A stretch of DNA of 64,000 bases, from contig JANVCC010000022.1 in NCBI GenBank assembly GCA_025345505.1, positions 26,950,375-27,014,374 on the forward strand. The letters are read 5' to 3'. Numbering within the stretch: position 1 is the first letter of the stretch; each line of letters begins with the position of its first letter. The notes under the pieces were generated by a model. It was not told the DNA's origin. It ran no database searches and worked only from the letters and a program-made list of their open reading frames with translations. The translations under genes and the position numbers were made by a program. This DNA comes from Todiramphus chloris collaris. Its lineage: Eukaryota > Chordata > Aves > Coraciiformes > Alcedinidae. This document shows, piece by piece, positions 50,601 to 62,500 of this stretch.

Positions 50601-52584
50601 CCAGCCCATCACCACAGTCTACCTGCATTTAACCTGAGGGTTAAAAAACTTCTCTAGAGAGTGCTAAAACCTGTTAGGAAGGAAAAGACCCTTCAACAGC
50701 AGGGTGCTGTGAGACTGAATACTTCAGTTTAGTGGGAACAAGTCATTAAGAGCTGCATGACCCTGAGAACAAGAGGGGATCTCCAGTTCATCAGCAGTGA
50801 GGGTACAGCCCACTGGGAAAGCCAGGCATTCATCTCCTTCATGGAGGTATTTGGCACCTGACAGCATCCATCCCTAAAATGCTTCCCCCACCATAAAATG
50901 TAATTATAAAACCCTTTAGCTACATAAACTTCTAAATCAATTAATTATCTTGGCAAGAAAATGTATATGGTTTTGAAATCTCCCTTTAATTAACATAAAG
51001 TCTGTTAGGAAGCAGTAGATCTAGGCCATCGTTTGGATGTAACAGTCTCTCACTGAGGCCTGGTAGAGTGCTTCAGTGCAATGCCCAACCTCCCTTTCAA
51101 GTGCCTTGTCTGGGCTACATGCAAGGCCAAGACCTCCCTTTCAGAACAAGGTCTCCATTCTGATGCACTATTATACTCCTTAGAAGGGCTATGGTCAAAA
51201 AGCAGCTTCTGTTTCCACTGGTGTAAACCATTAACTATTCCTGCTCACTGCTCTCCCATTTTTCTATGCTTTCATTGCTGGCAGCACTCCATCTCCAACA
51301 GCCCTGACTTTAAATCCATACTTATCCTCTTATCTTTGTCTTATCTCTTCCTGGTGGAGCCCTCAGTTCATTCATTGGTAGACACTGCACTTGTCCATCG
51401 AAAGATGCTGCACTTGTCCTTTGTGCAAAGATGTGGGGAGAAGTCAACAAGGAGAGTGATACCTGCCAGGGAAACCTTTGCACACCTAATAGCAACAGTT
51501 GTGAGCTTTCCTGTATTTCTGGTGTACACTGGAGAATAATCAGGGCAAGACAGAGAGGCAACACAGTATCTCACCAGGCTATGGGTTAGCCCAGTGCTTT
51601 GTGCCTGACATTTCCAGGCAGATCTGGAAACCTCTGACTACTCCTGCTATGAAAATGATGTGGAGCTATTGCATGCAGTGGGTGCTGCTTCTGCACAGGG
51701 AGAAACTAGCATGTCCTCCTGCAGTGCTCTTCACCGTGTACCTTTCTCTAATCTCGTGTCCCCTCCCTTCTTAAGACCTACATGCAATGAGAGTCACTTA
51801 GGAGATACCTAAAATGGTCCTCTCCTCTTGTCTGGACCTTGGTTTCTGCTAACATGGAAACTGCTCTGATACTGATGAAACTAAGAAGACTATCTGCCTT
51901 GTAAATGTCTTCACCACCTGCATTGTATTTATTCAGCACTTGTATATTTGCCTGCTGATCCAGAAACAAGCTGCTGTAGCTGAGGAAGTTGTCTGGGCAG
52001 CCTAAGACATTAAATCCTAAGATACAGATTTGTAAGAATTTGGGGAAACAGTCTTAAATTTTATACTGAAGCAGAGTTGTAGCCCAAGAGTGAACTCAGC
52101 TCAACACAGGATTCATGGGATTCACCTTCTGGACATTCTGACATGGTGTCACCATGCATGACCCCTTTGTGCCATGAATGGGTCCTCCTGAGGACAGACA
52201 TTCAGTCTTCCCATACCAAGTTGCTCCTGTTTTCTTAAGCTGCATATGGCCATGTTGTGCCACAGTGTAATCATGAATATCCAGTGTCACTGTGTCTGAT
52301 CATGAATCCTGGTAACTAGGAAAATGCCTGATGACATGGTAGATCCTCTCCCTCTCAGTTGGAGAGTGTGGTGTATCTCTCAGGATCAGACTCTCTCAGG
52401 GCTTGTTTAACATTGTTTTCCCTCAAAATCCCCTGTCAGACAAGTAAGAGCTAGTTCTACGACTGCTGCATGTCACTAAAATAACATACATCCAAGAATG
52501 CAATTAGAGACTTGAAACAAATCTGACTTGACTCAGGAGAGTAGTGGAAATATCCAAGGGATCTGTGATTATATACTTTCTCTC

Positions 52585-52605
52585 TTTTTTTTTTTTTTTT
52601 TTTAA
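52585..52605. repeat. poly(T) run
   Basis: 21 T preceded by TCTCTC on the plus strand. No retroposed body recognised on either side. Confidence 0.75.
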
Positions 52606-53932
52606 TGTCTAAATTCCAGGTCCTTTTAGGTTTGGGATTTCATGACAATTACTACATTCCTAGTTAGTTAAACCCACTCAGCATTTGGCTAAATGCCTTC
52701 TGAAGATATCCTGAAATGCACCATCTATTGCAGCTGCTCTATTCAAGTCACAGTTCTGACTAGTCACCCAAGGGGACAAGGAATTCCTTTTGTAGGAGTT
52801 AGTGTAGGACTTGTTACCAGGAAAGCTCTATGTTTAGGGTTGTCTAGTCCTAAAGACGAGTGCTGTGGCTTTTCAAGTTTGAATTTGAAATCGAGATCCT
52901 AAAGGAGGAAAGGTGGGGGCTGTCCTCATCAGCAATTATGTCATCTCTCTCAAGTACTCCTGCACATTGACTGGTCTCAAGACTTCTTGTAGAGGGAGCT
53001 TAATAAAACAAAGACTTGGATTTCTTCCTAAATCTCAAAGGAAAAGATGTGCAGTTGTCCTTCTTTGCTTGGGCTCCTGCTGCAGGATAATGCCTGATTT
53101 TTCAAAAAAGAACCGTTCCTTGTCTTAGCTTAGCAGAGAACAAGCTGCCATGGAAGTAGAAAAATTGGCTCTGTATCAACTCAGAGGCAGACCATGATCC
53201 TCACAGGAAGAGAGTGAGTTGAAGTTCAGTCCCTGCTTGGGGACCAAGCAATAGCAGAGGGACTCCCTGTGTGCAGAGTGCCATGCATTTTGCTGCAGCC
53301 CAAGGAACATATACCAAGGCATTTCAGAAATTATTTCTGATCTCCTTTGAGAAGATCATTCCAATCAATACATGGATTATTTCTGGATGCTTGGAAGATG
53401 CATAACACCCATCTGCTGAGCCAAACTTCTCAGCAGCAGCATCCTTTGCATCGTCACATTTGCAACTGCCCAGAAAGAAAGACCAAAGAAAATGTGACAG
53501 CCTCTTGTGTCTGCCCACAAGCTTTGTCAACTAAGTTATGGTAATTACATCACTTGAGATTAATTTAATATCTCCATCCGGGAAAAAGAACCAGGAAGTC
53601 TGGCTGTGACAAGTAATCAGAGGGTACTCAGCTGATGAGCAGCTCCCCATCACGGAGAGAGCAGTAGGAACCTTTGATGGATTGGATTTAAGTAATGGTT
53701 TGCCAGAGGGATGGGGCTCACATCACAGCAATCAAAGCTCTTCTGCACCATTAAGGAGCTGTAAGTGGAGCAGGAGGCGCAGTGCAGCTATTGACCAAGT
53801 AGGTGGGCATGAAAATGGGTTTAGGTAACTGTTTACTTCCTGAGAGATGGAAAACACAAAGGCATGTTTCTCTGGCAGCTTTCTGTCACTCTGATCCTGA
53901 CTGTCCACATCAGCATTTATATTGTCTGTCTC

Positions 53933-54829
53933 TCACATAGTCATGCACAATGACAGGTATGCTGTGTTCAAGCTGCTTGTCTGCAGTCCATGCAGAGCTT
54001 TCCTGCCTGCATTTGCCCTCTCACTATCTCTGCCATTTTTTAAAATCTCTGACCTACCAACATTTAAAAAAACCCAAACAAATTCTGGTATGATTTTGTT
54101 ATCAGACCACCACATAGGACCAAATGTCACTGCAGCTCTAGCCACCATATTTCTTCCTTTCTCCACTCCCTCTGCACGGAGCAATGGCCTGTACAGAGTG
54201 GTGAAGAGGAGGCACATACTCAGCAATAGTTTCTCCTCCTTGTTGAGGTGGTAGCTACGGGCCAATGTGCCTGCGCTCTTCTCTAGGAGACCATGAGTTA
54301 GAGTATCTGCTGTGAGATTGACTTGCAGCCTGACACCTGAATCTGTCCTGATGCAGGATCTATAACAAAGAGCAATGCAGGTCTGTACTGGGCATCTCTC
54401 CTTCTGATTTCCCAGACAGATGAAAGCAGTCCAGAGGAATCCATTCTCCACTCTCAGCTTACGGATCCATGTTTTTTTCTTGCTCTTTCTGTACCTGAGA
54501 AGGCAGAGATAGTGTGCACCAGACCCGATGCCTGCCGTATGTTTCCTCCCTGTGTTAACCTCATGATTATTAGTGGTCTCCACATCATCAAAACTCCCAG
54601 ATACAGGACCTTTACAAAAGGAGAAGGTGTTGTCCATCATTTGCTTCCTGTGAAGCAAAGTTAGGAAGGCTGTGCTGGCCTCCTGGCAGCCCCCTGCTGT
54701 CACTGGGATCTCACCAAAGTGTGTTGGCCCAGCTCTTCCCAGTGTGAGCATTTTAAGCAAGGCATTTTGATCCATAACAAGGGGCCTGAATGCAGCATCC
54801 AAGTGTGAAAACATTGGCTGCTGTCCCAT
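53933..54829 (-). other. unexplained 298-codon open reading frame
   Basis: An uninterrupted ATG-to-stop frame of 298 codons in intergenic sequence, much longer than chance open frames nearby. The product would be basic and rich in Leu, Lys, Cys and Trp, starting MGQQPMFSHLDAAF and containing a KSKKKTWIRKLR patch. I recognise no domain, signal peptide or transposon signature. ATG context is mediocre (T at -3, G at +4). It could be a chance ORF, part of an old retroelement, or a lineage-specific gene. I do not claim it is translated. Confidence 0.15.
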
Positions 54830-56529
54830 TTACCAAAAGAGGAATAATAGTACCCACTTATTCTGAGAAGCATATGGAGCACCTCCAATTTATTATTTGT
54901 TTTATTTATTTTGTCACATTTATCAGCCATTCAACTCTCTGGGCACACAGCCCATACATTAAAACCCAGAGTATAATACAAAGATTTCCTCTACCCTGAG
55001 CATATCCTTTCTGTAAAACCAGGCATGGGCAGGAGGGAAGCATGAAGGATGCTTTACACAAGCGAAGGATGACAACAATATATTTTCCTCCAGTTCTCTT
55101 ATTGATAAAACCATCCTAAAAATGATGGTGACATCAAGACAAGAAGATGAGGGCAATAAAAAGCTGTTGGGGGGGGTGGATGGTGGGTGGTGAAAAGCCA
55201 TCCTGGAGCATGGGCACAGAGACTCAGCCTCTAGCCAGACTGTCTCATGCTCAGGAAGTCCCTACAATGCTCTTTCCATTATTATTTCTCTAATGACCCC
55301 ATTAGACACATGTGAAATTCTGAGAAGCCTTAAATATGTTCTAGAGACCCACACTGGCAAATCTGCCCAGCTTTTCTGAGAAAGAGCAGGCTACAGTGAT
55401 AAATGTTTTAGCTTTAGAGTATCTCAATGTGTAATTTATTTGCTGGAAATTAATTGCATGTGCTGGCTTCATTTTCCTGTAGCAAATGATCAGTTTTGCT
55501 CTCTTTTTAATTGGGTAACAACACAGATTCCTCTGCTGATCATGGCACAGTGGTTTACACGTGCCACATATTATTCTAAGGGAGACATTTTCAAATCATT
55601 GTCTAGGGCCTAGCACAACTTTTGAGTGACATTAGATTGTCTACCAGCTGTAATTCCTGGGTCACTGACAATGAAGATCTCATGCACAAGACCAGATAAA
55701 GAACCCAGCCTGGGCATCAATGCAAGCTGTATCCTACTGAAGCAGAAGTTTTAGGAAACTCGGTGGAGAAACAAAATTAAAGAGCCTGAAATTTCAGTGG
55801 TGTTGACATGATGTCAGACTCAGATCCAGCTTTATGTCACCAAAAGGTGTGTCCCATCTGGCAGGCGTTCACTTCTCCTTGAGGTGAGACATTGCACTGA
55901 CATTAGCTGGACTGCAGACTAGAAGCCTTCAGATCATCTATATCATTAATACATTAATGGGTCGACTTCAAGCCCTGAACCTTTGTCAGCTGTTCCAGCT
56001 GGGACAGCAAAGACAAAGTTCCTGTGGAGAGCTAACTTCCACCTTGGTTTTGGAGGCTGGATGGAGCTGTATGAACACACATAGCAGGACAAAGTAGAGA
56101 AAGCCACCTCTGCTGATGTTTGCAGAAAATAAGGTAATAGACTCCAGCAGCTGCTACTTAAAATTTTCAAATACGCTGAAGAGAGTACAAACTATCAGCT
56201 TTGGCTGCCATTGGTTACTTTCAGCAAATCTCTAATTAAATGACAGTGTTCATTCATATTTACCCTTCACTGGGCTCCAAGGAACCCATATTTCTTCTGA
56301 AATGTATATTACTGAAACAAAACAAATCTATCGGTGAGAAAACGCTGCTGGAGTGAAATGAAAAAATATTGATTATCGTAGCTATTAAACACAAAATCCT
56401 CTGCAACTAATTAATTTGCTAGGGAAAAGTTTGTTAGTGGGATTTCAGCCTCCTGCTGGGAACCTGTAAAGCACGCACCATTGCCCGAAAAACCACCAGA
56501 CGCTGGAGCGCTGCCACCTGCCCCTGAAA

Positions 56530-56920
56530 GTTGCCTCGTTCCACCGGTCCCCGCGACGGCCGGCGGAAGGTGAAAACCGGCCCGAGAACGCGCTGGAGCG
56601 CAGAGGTGCCGCTCTCGGCAGCCTGCGGAGCCTCGCTGCTGCCTTCCGGCTCCTCCGAGGCTGCGCGGCCGCCTACCACGGTGCCCGCGCTCGGCAGGGC
56701 CGGCTGCGGGGCTCCCCGGGCCCGCCCGGAGGCGCGCAGAGCAGCGCGGGGACGCGCGGAGCAGCGCGGAGCCGCCGCGCCCCGCCCGCGCCGCCGGAGC
56801 TGTCCGCCGATCGTGGTGCTGAAGCCGCAGCGGCCGCCCAGCCCCTTCCCCCGCCCCTCCTGCCGTCCTCCCCGGCGTGGGCTCTCGCAGGCAGCCGGCA
56901 GCCCGGGGCATCAAAGCTTG
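56530..56920. promoter_or_regulatory. MARCHF4: distal CpG-rich block upstream of MARCHF4
   Basis: Very GC- and CpG-rich block (many CGCG, GCCGCC and CCCGCCC motifs) separated from the start codon by about 1.8 kb of AT-richer sequence. A reasonable location for the MARCHF4 transcription start or a divergent non-coding start. Open frames here on both strands look like by-products of the GC content. Confidence 0.45.
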
Positions 56921-56979
56921 GGGAGGGCCCCGTTTCTCCCTTTGATTCTACCCCTTCCTCACCCCGCCTTTTTGCCTTC

Positions 56980-57022
56980 TTTTTTTTTTTTTTACCCCCC
57001 CCCCCCCCCTTTTTTTTTTTTT
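56980..57022. repeat. T14-A-C15-T13 homopolymer block
   Basis: Consecutive mononucleotide runs on the plus strand inside the MARCHF4 upstream region. Run lengths are likely polymorphic and error-prone. Confidence 0.85.
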
Positions 57023-58697
57023 CAAAGGCCGGGGAGGGAGGAGAGCGCGGCCACGTTACACCCCTCCCTTCCTGCAAATCCCCGCTTGCACTGCAAACAA
57101 TCTGCCTTCCCCATTGCATCCAAGGGAGATAGCAACAGCAACATCATCACGGCAAGCCGGATGGGAGAGCGGAGAGGAGCCTGCTGCTGAGGGAGAAAGG
57201 CATACACGCACATACCAGCTCGATGTTGCCAAAGCGGTAGGAGCCACACGAAAAATAAGCCATGCTGCCCCGTGTGTCTGGCGCATTGTGCTCCATCCGA
57301 GCCTTTTAGGAGGAAGAAGAGAATTATCTGCTCCGATTTTTTTTTTTTTTTTCCTGCCAGCGAGAGTGCGACAGACTTGCGATGGTTGAATGTCAATGCC
57401 TGTGAGAGAGAACAACAATCAGAGGAGGAGGAGGACAGAAGGGGAGGAAAATGAAGGTGGGGACGGTGGTGGAGAGAAAGAAGGAGCCTCGTCCAATGCA
57501 TCAAAAGGAAGTCCCTGCAATTGCTGATAGAGCCCTGGCCGCCTCGCCGTCCACAATGGTCTGTACAAGCTGCCAATGCTTTTGATGACGTTCCTGTTTT
57601 GTGAAAGGAGGAAAGGAAACGTGACCATGTAAGATCCACGTTTCCCCGGTCAATTACATGCGAAGAATAGATCCGATTTCGACGGGGTTTTTTTGGTCCA
57701 GGATGGTAACAGCTTAGGGAATAATACGGCCGCCTTCCCTCACCAATTCCGCTCTGATATTTTTTGGTGTGGTCCAGACATCTGCTGGAATAGAGAAGGT
57801 CAGAATATATAAACATATATAAATATATATATATGATATATATAATATATATTATATATATGAAATATATTTCTCTCAGTACATCTGGGATTAAGCTCAT
57901 TGAATGCTAATTATTTCTTTCAGGACTTTTAATATTTACAATGAAATCTTTTAAAGGCAACGGCAAAATCTGAAGCCACCTGGGAGTACAGTGTTGGAAA
58001 CGTAGGGTGTTTTCCCACAAACAATGTGAAGGTCTTTTTTTGTCAAAGAGGCAATTTTGATAATAACAGCAGCTACCAATTTTGCATTTTGATAGCCAGA
58101 CCGGCTGCTATTTTGTCTGGGTGCACACTGGGTCTCGTGTGATTGGGTTTTATTTTTTAATTGAAAAAAAATATATTAAAAAATAGAAGAAAAAGGAAAA
58201 TTACTTGAGATGCCAAATACTGTCGAGAGAACCATATTCTCCCTCCTCCCCACACCCACCGGCGACGTGGACCCTTCTTTTTTACAGGCTTAGGAGTTGC
58301 GAGAGCCGACCAGGGCTTTCTCCCGAATCCGCCGCCCGCGCCCCCGGACCCTCGGGCGTGGGAGATTTATTTCCTCCTCCCGCTGATTTCTAAACAAACT
58401 TGTGGAGGTGGGGGGTAAGGATCCCCCAGGAGCGCAGAGTCGGGGTTTTTTTGGATTTGTTTGTGGCTTTTTTTTTTTTTTTTTTTTTCAATTGTCATCC
58501 TCTCCGGATTTCAGCGGGCTGCCGGGGTTTTCACCCCCCTCTCCCCTTGGCTCTGCTTTTGTCCCTTCCCCGCCGGCCAGCGCAGCTCCCCTCCGCCCCC
58601 AGGCACTGAGACCGCAGCGGAGCCCCCCCCGGCCGCGGGCCGCCCGGCTCCTGCCCTTTTCTTTCCCACCCCGTCCCCGCTTGCCAAGGAAAGGCAC
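57023..58697 (+). other. MARCHF4: probable MARCHF4 5' leader region
   Basis: 1.7 kb between the distal CpG block and the start codon. It contains an AT-dinucleotide repeat (about 57800-57870) and a T21 run at 58468-58488, and it becomes CpG-rich again from about 58270. No other coding exon is recognised. It could be a long 5' UTR or partly intron; the sequence alone does not decide. Confidence 0.4.
57800..57870. repeat. (AT)n-rich microsatellite
   Basis: ATATATAA / TATATATGA-type units. On the minus strand it produces an Ile/Tyr-rich artefact peptide. Confidence 0.8.
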
Positions 58698-59519
58698 ATG
58701 TTAATACCACCCGGCGCGGTCATTTTCTGCTACTGCTGCTGCGGGCTCCTCCGTCCGAGACAGATGTTGCGAAACCAAGGCCTCCTCAAGTGCCGCTGCC
58801 GCATGCTCTTCAATGACCTGAAGGTCTTCCTGCTGCGGAGACCCCCCGCCCCGCCGCCGCCCTCCCCGCCGCCGCCGCTCCCCNNNNNNNNNNNNNNNNN
58901 NNNNNNNNNNNNNNNNNNNNNNNNNNNNNNNNNNNNNNNNNNNNNNNNNNNNNNNNNNNNNNNNNNNNNNNNNNNNNNNNNNNNNNNNNNNNNNNNNNNN
59001 NNNNNNNNNNNNNNNNNNNNNNNNNNNNNNNNNNNNNNNNNNNNNNNNNNNNNNNNNNNNNNNNNNNNNNNNNNNNNNNNNNNNNNNNNNNNNNNNNNNN
59101 NNNNNNNNNNNNNNNNNNNNNNNNNNNNNNNNNNNNNNNNNNNNNNNNNNNNNNNNNNNNNNNNNNNNNNNNNNNNNNNNNNNNNNNNNNNNNNNNNNNN
59201 NNNNNNNNNNNNNNNNNNNNNNNNNNNNNNNNNNNNNNNNNNNNNNNNNNNNNNNNNNNNNNNNNNNNNNNNNNNNNNNNNNNCCGAGGGGCGCGGGCCC
59301 GGCTGGCGGGCGGCGGCGGGCGGCGGCGGCGGAGCGGGCAGCCCGGGCGCCGAGGAGTGGGGCAGCCCCGCCGGGGAGCCGCCCGCCTCCTTGCCCAGCA
59401 GCACCTCCTCGGATGACTTCGGCAAGGGCAAGGCCGAGGACCGCTACTCGCTGGGCAGCAGCGTCGACAGCGGCATCCGCACCCCGCTCTGCAGGATCTG
59501 CTTCCAGGGGCCCGAGCAG
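58698..59519 (+). CDS. MARCHF4: MARCHF4 coding exon 1 (RING-CH E3 ubiquitin ligase, N-terminal part)
   Basis: MARCHF4 is a membrane-anchored E3 ligase of the RING-CH family that ubiquitinates surface proteins, acting in Golgi and endosomal membranes. The exon starts MLIPPGAVIFCYCCCGLL, a hydrophobic Cys-rich N terminus, then QMLRNQGLLKCRCRMLFNDL and KVFLLRRPP, matching the vertebrate MARCHF4 N terminus, then a proline-rich stretch. After a 400-N gap it resumes in a Gly-rich linker, SSDDFGKGKAEDRYSLGSS and VDSGIRTPLCRICFQGPEQ. The last part opens the RING-CH domain with its first CxxC (codons at 59490 and 59499). The donor CAG|GTGAGC follows directly. The remaining zinc ligands and both transmembrane segments must lie in later exons outside the window. 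The ATG at 58698 is chosen by family match; its context is weak (C at -3), and a second in-frame Met precedes LRNQG. Frame continuity across the gap depends on the gap length. Confidence 0.94.
58884..59283. other. assembly gap of 400 N inside MARCHF4 exon 1
   Basis: Exactly 400 N, flanked by CCGCCGCCGCTCCCC on the left and CCGAGGGGCGCGGGCCC on the right, the kind of GC-extreme sequence that drops out of bird assemblies. The true length is unknown. Confidence 0.99.
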
Positions 59520-62500
59520 GTGAGCCCGCGGAGGGCGGTGGGCGCCGGGGCGGGGAGGACAGCGCCGGGAGCACGGCCCGCCCCGGGGCAGAGGTGCTCC
59601 AGCCTGCAGGGGCTGGGGCCTGCTGCTCGCAGGGGTCTCCCCGTTGCCTGGAACGGGACCCCAGACCCAGAGGGGCTCAGCCCGGGCCCTGGGCTCCGGG
59701 ATTTTGCGCCTCGGCGATGTCTCCCAGGGAAACGTGGGCTGGAGGCCTGCTCTGCCCCTTTCTGCTGCCCGGCAGCCTTGCCCCGGGTGCCCATGCCTGG
59801 CTTCAGACCGTGCAGCTGTGGCATGGCAGGGACTTGTGGACTCCTTCACGGAGCAGAGCGCATCTCAGCAAGGGGGGCTTTTTCTCGCCTCATGGGTGCC
59901 CAGTTGCGATGATCCCAGAAGTGATGTGAAGGACATGTTTAATGTGCTGTTTGCCTTTTGAAATACAACTTCAGTCTGTATAAACACGTGGCAGGAGGCA
60001 GTCCCACCTCATGAGTGGTTCCCGGGGGATGGTTAGTAGGAGCTCTGCAGGTTTGCCACTGCTCCCACGCTCCCAGTTGCACTAGCTGGAGGATGAAATC
60101 TGATGGTTACGGTTGTACCTGCTGAAGCTGCAGCCTTGAGATGCTCTTTGGTACCGACTGAGGTTAGGCCAGGGAAGTTTCTCTCCACCACACAGGAGAA
60201 TGAAACAAATGCAACCTCACTATAGCATAAGGTGCCACTCTGTGTCATTATTCTCCCCGTTTAATGCCAATTAAAAGCAGTTCACGTATTTTCAGGCTGG
60301 CAACTTCTGTTCAGTGTATGCACAGCAACATTTGTACCCAATATGACAGCTGCAGGTGGCACAGAAGGCTGTAGATCTCTGCTTGTGGGATCGAGCCCAG
60401 ATATGCAGATAACCTTTATTACTGAGGATACTCCTGTTACCCGTGATAATAAGGGATCCTCACACAAGAAGGGCTCGTGCGGTTAGGCTTGGCTGATACA
60501 CATTTCCATTTTAGGCACAGATCCTGGCTTCTAAGGTGATCCATTGAAATCTTGATCAAAACAGGTTTTGCTGCGTGTTCTTTGGCCTTCATGGACCTGC
60601 GTGGTCTGGTAAGGAAAGCCAGGGCTCATTTGAGAGTGGCCACACTCTGACACACGTCCTGCCTGTCCTAAGGCTGCCCTTGTCTGTAATGCAGTGATCG
60701 TGCCTTCCCTTGTGTTGGTCAGAGGGTGGTGGTGAATGTGCTCCCATTCTTCTGGGTGGACGGGGGGCAGAAAGCCTGGCAGGAACCAGGGCCTGCCACC
60801 AGCTCATCCAAATTTCTACAGCCCTGCTGGATGTGTCATACCAAGGGTCTTGTAGATCAGAGCTCAGTGCTCAATGGACTGTAGCCTTCTCTAATGGCTT
60901 ACGCAGCTGACTTATAGCTGTGAGACACGATTTTCACCATAGGCTTTTAGATGGGGGTAGGGGAAATCAACTTTTTTTTTGAGATACTGTAGGCCTTCCT
61001 TGCTTGACTGTCTCCTCCCTGTCTCTTCTAAAAGTTGGAAGCTATGCAACTCACTCCCTGGGAATTTGCATTATTCCACATTTCTAGTACTCTTCCCTGG
61101 CTTGCTGTTCTGCCTGTGTACACGAGACGTAGTGCCTGCGAGTTTGGCTTACGTGTCTGAGCAAATAGAGCCTAAGCAGAATTAACATAGAGGTAACTTG
61201 CTTCCTTGGACAACATTAATGCTCGAAAATAATTGGATGCTGATTTTCACACTGAAAACGTGTGTAGGTTGCATTGTAAAAGTGAGACTATTTGCTGACC
61301 ATCTGCCAGCCTACCTGAGAGAGGAGCTGAGCAGACGTGACTGGCATTTAAAGAGGTTCACCAGGATTTCTCTTTGCTTCTCACAGTTTCTAACCGATAT
61401 AATAAGACACTTACAGCTGGATTCTGCCACTTGTCCTTGAGCAGTACTTTCTTCTGCAAATAATTTTTTCTTCACCAGCGTGGCTTGAGGAGTATCTAAA
61501 ATCCTTCACCCTGCAGCAGCTGGGAAGTAGAAGTCATTATGGAGGCCAAATTGTGGGGATTTGAAGCATAGCCAGATCATGACAGAGCTTCCTAGAAGCA
61601 TGGTTCAGGATAACTAAGAGCTGAACCAGTGCAGCTGATGTCAAGACCTGCAGTTTGGTTTATTTGTCCCTTATGAAAATAAAACTCCAACAGGGCTAAA
61701 TCCCACATTCCTCCTTCTTTTCTTTATTATGCTGGTTATTACTGGTTTAGCCTTTATTTCCCATTAATTTTCCAATTCAACAGCTGAGCAAAGACCCTTC
61801 ATGTTTTGGACCCTCACAGCTATAAAAGTCATAGACGCACATTATTCTACACCACTCCTGCCAAGATCATCATGAAAATTTATCCACTTGGAACCAAAAT
61901 ATAATTGCTAGTTCTTTACTCTGCAGATTAATAACAATGACAGATATAAACAGTGTTTTATATACCTGTCAAAAAATCTGAAACTGCTGCAGCTGTGGGC
62001 AAATTTGCAGGGCTGCATTACAGTAGCAAGAACAAAAGCCTTCATTATAAATTGACTGTTAGGCGCTCTAAGCTTATTTATACAGATAAAATGACAGTGA
62101 ATCTCCAAAAGATGTTTTAATCCTGTTTTGATTAAAAATAAAAGATAAAATACAACAGCCAGAAAGGTTTCTTTCTAATCGGGCTTCACAAGTAGGTTTT
62201 ATTTATTATCTAATGCAAAACAAAATCACTAGGGATTTTCACTTTAAATTTATGATTGCCCAACATGCATAATACTTCAGGCTACTGAGTTGCTTATAGT
62301 TTAGGGTCCGCATGTTTGTTTGTGGCTCTCATGGGTAAGCTGATTCTTTAGCTTAAAAATGTGCTGAGGACTGTAGGAAGGACTAAAGCTCATTATTGTG
62401 AAACTGTTCTGATCCTTGCATGAGAGAAACAAGGGATGCAGACAAGAAAGAGTGGATCTGGTGACCAGGTCATCACAGCATCTGGGCTCCCATATTGAGG

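Larger units (their letters stand above)
40770..56500. other. intergenic region between SMARCAL1 and MARCHF4
   Basis: About 15.7 kb with no exon of a recognised gene. It holds an LTR-like fragment (about 43899-43936), a palindromic ancient repeat (44595-44630), a GA microsatellite (47677-47697), a T-run (52585-52605) and one unexplained open frame (53933-54829, minus). Promoter-distal regulatory elements for MARCHF4 would be expected here but cannot be proven from one sequence. Confidence 0.6.
58270..59660 (+). promoter_or_regulatory. MARCHF4: CpG island over MARCHF4 exon 1
   Basis: Dense CpG from about 58270 across the start codon, the whole of coding exon 1 and the first part of intron 1. 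The most GC-rich part coincides with the assembly gap. Confidence 0.65.

Noticed and set aside
57022-57900. 292-codon minus-strand open frame upstream of MARCHF4
   Set aside because: It begins in the AT repeat (Ile/Tyr-rich artefact), then crosses simple-sequence and CpG-rich DNA antisense to the likely MARCHF4 leader. No domain is recognised.
58701-59849. Minus-strand open frames across MARCHF4 exon 1
   Set aside because: GC-rich antisense shadows spanning the N gap, with no family resemblance.
58461-59912. Long plus-strand open frame beginning with a Phe-rich peptide and running past the exon
   Set aside because: The upstream part is the T21 run and the downstream part reads through the clear CAG|GTGAGC donor. 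Only 58698-59519 matches MARCHF4.
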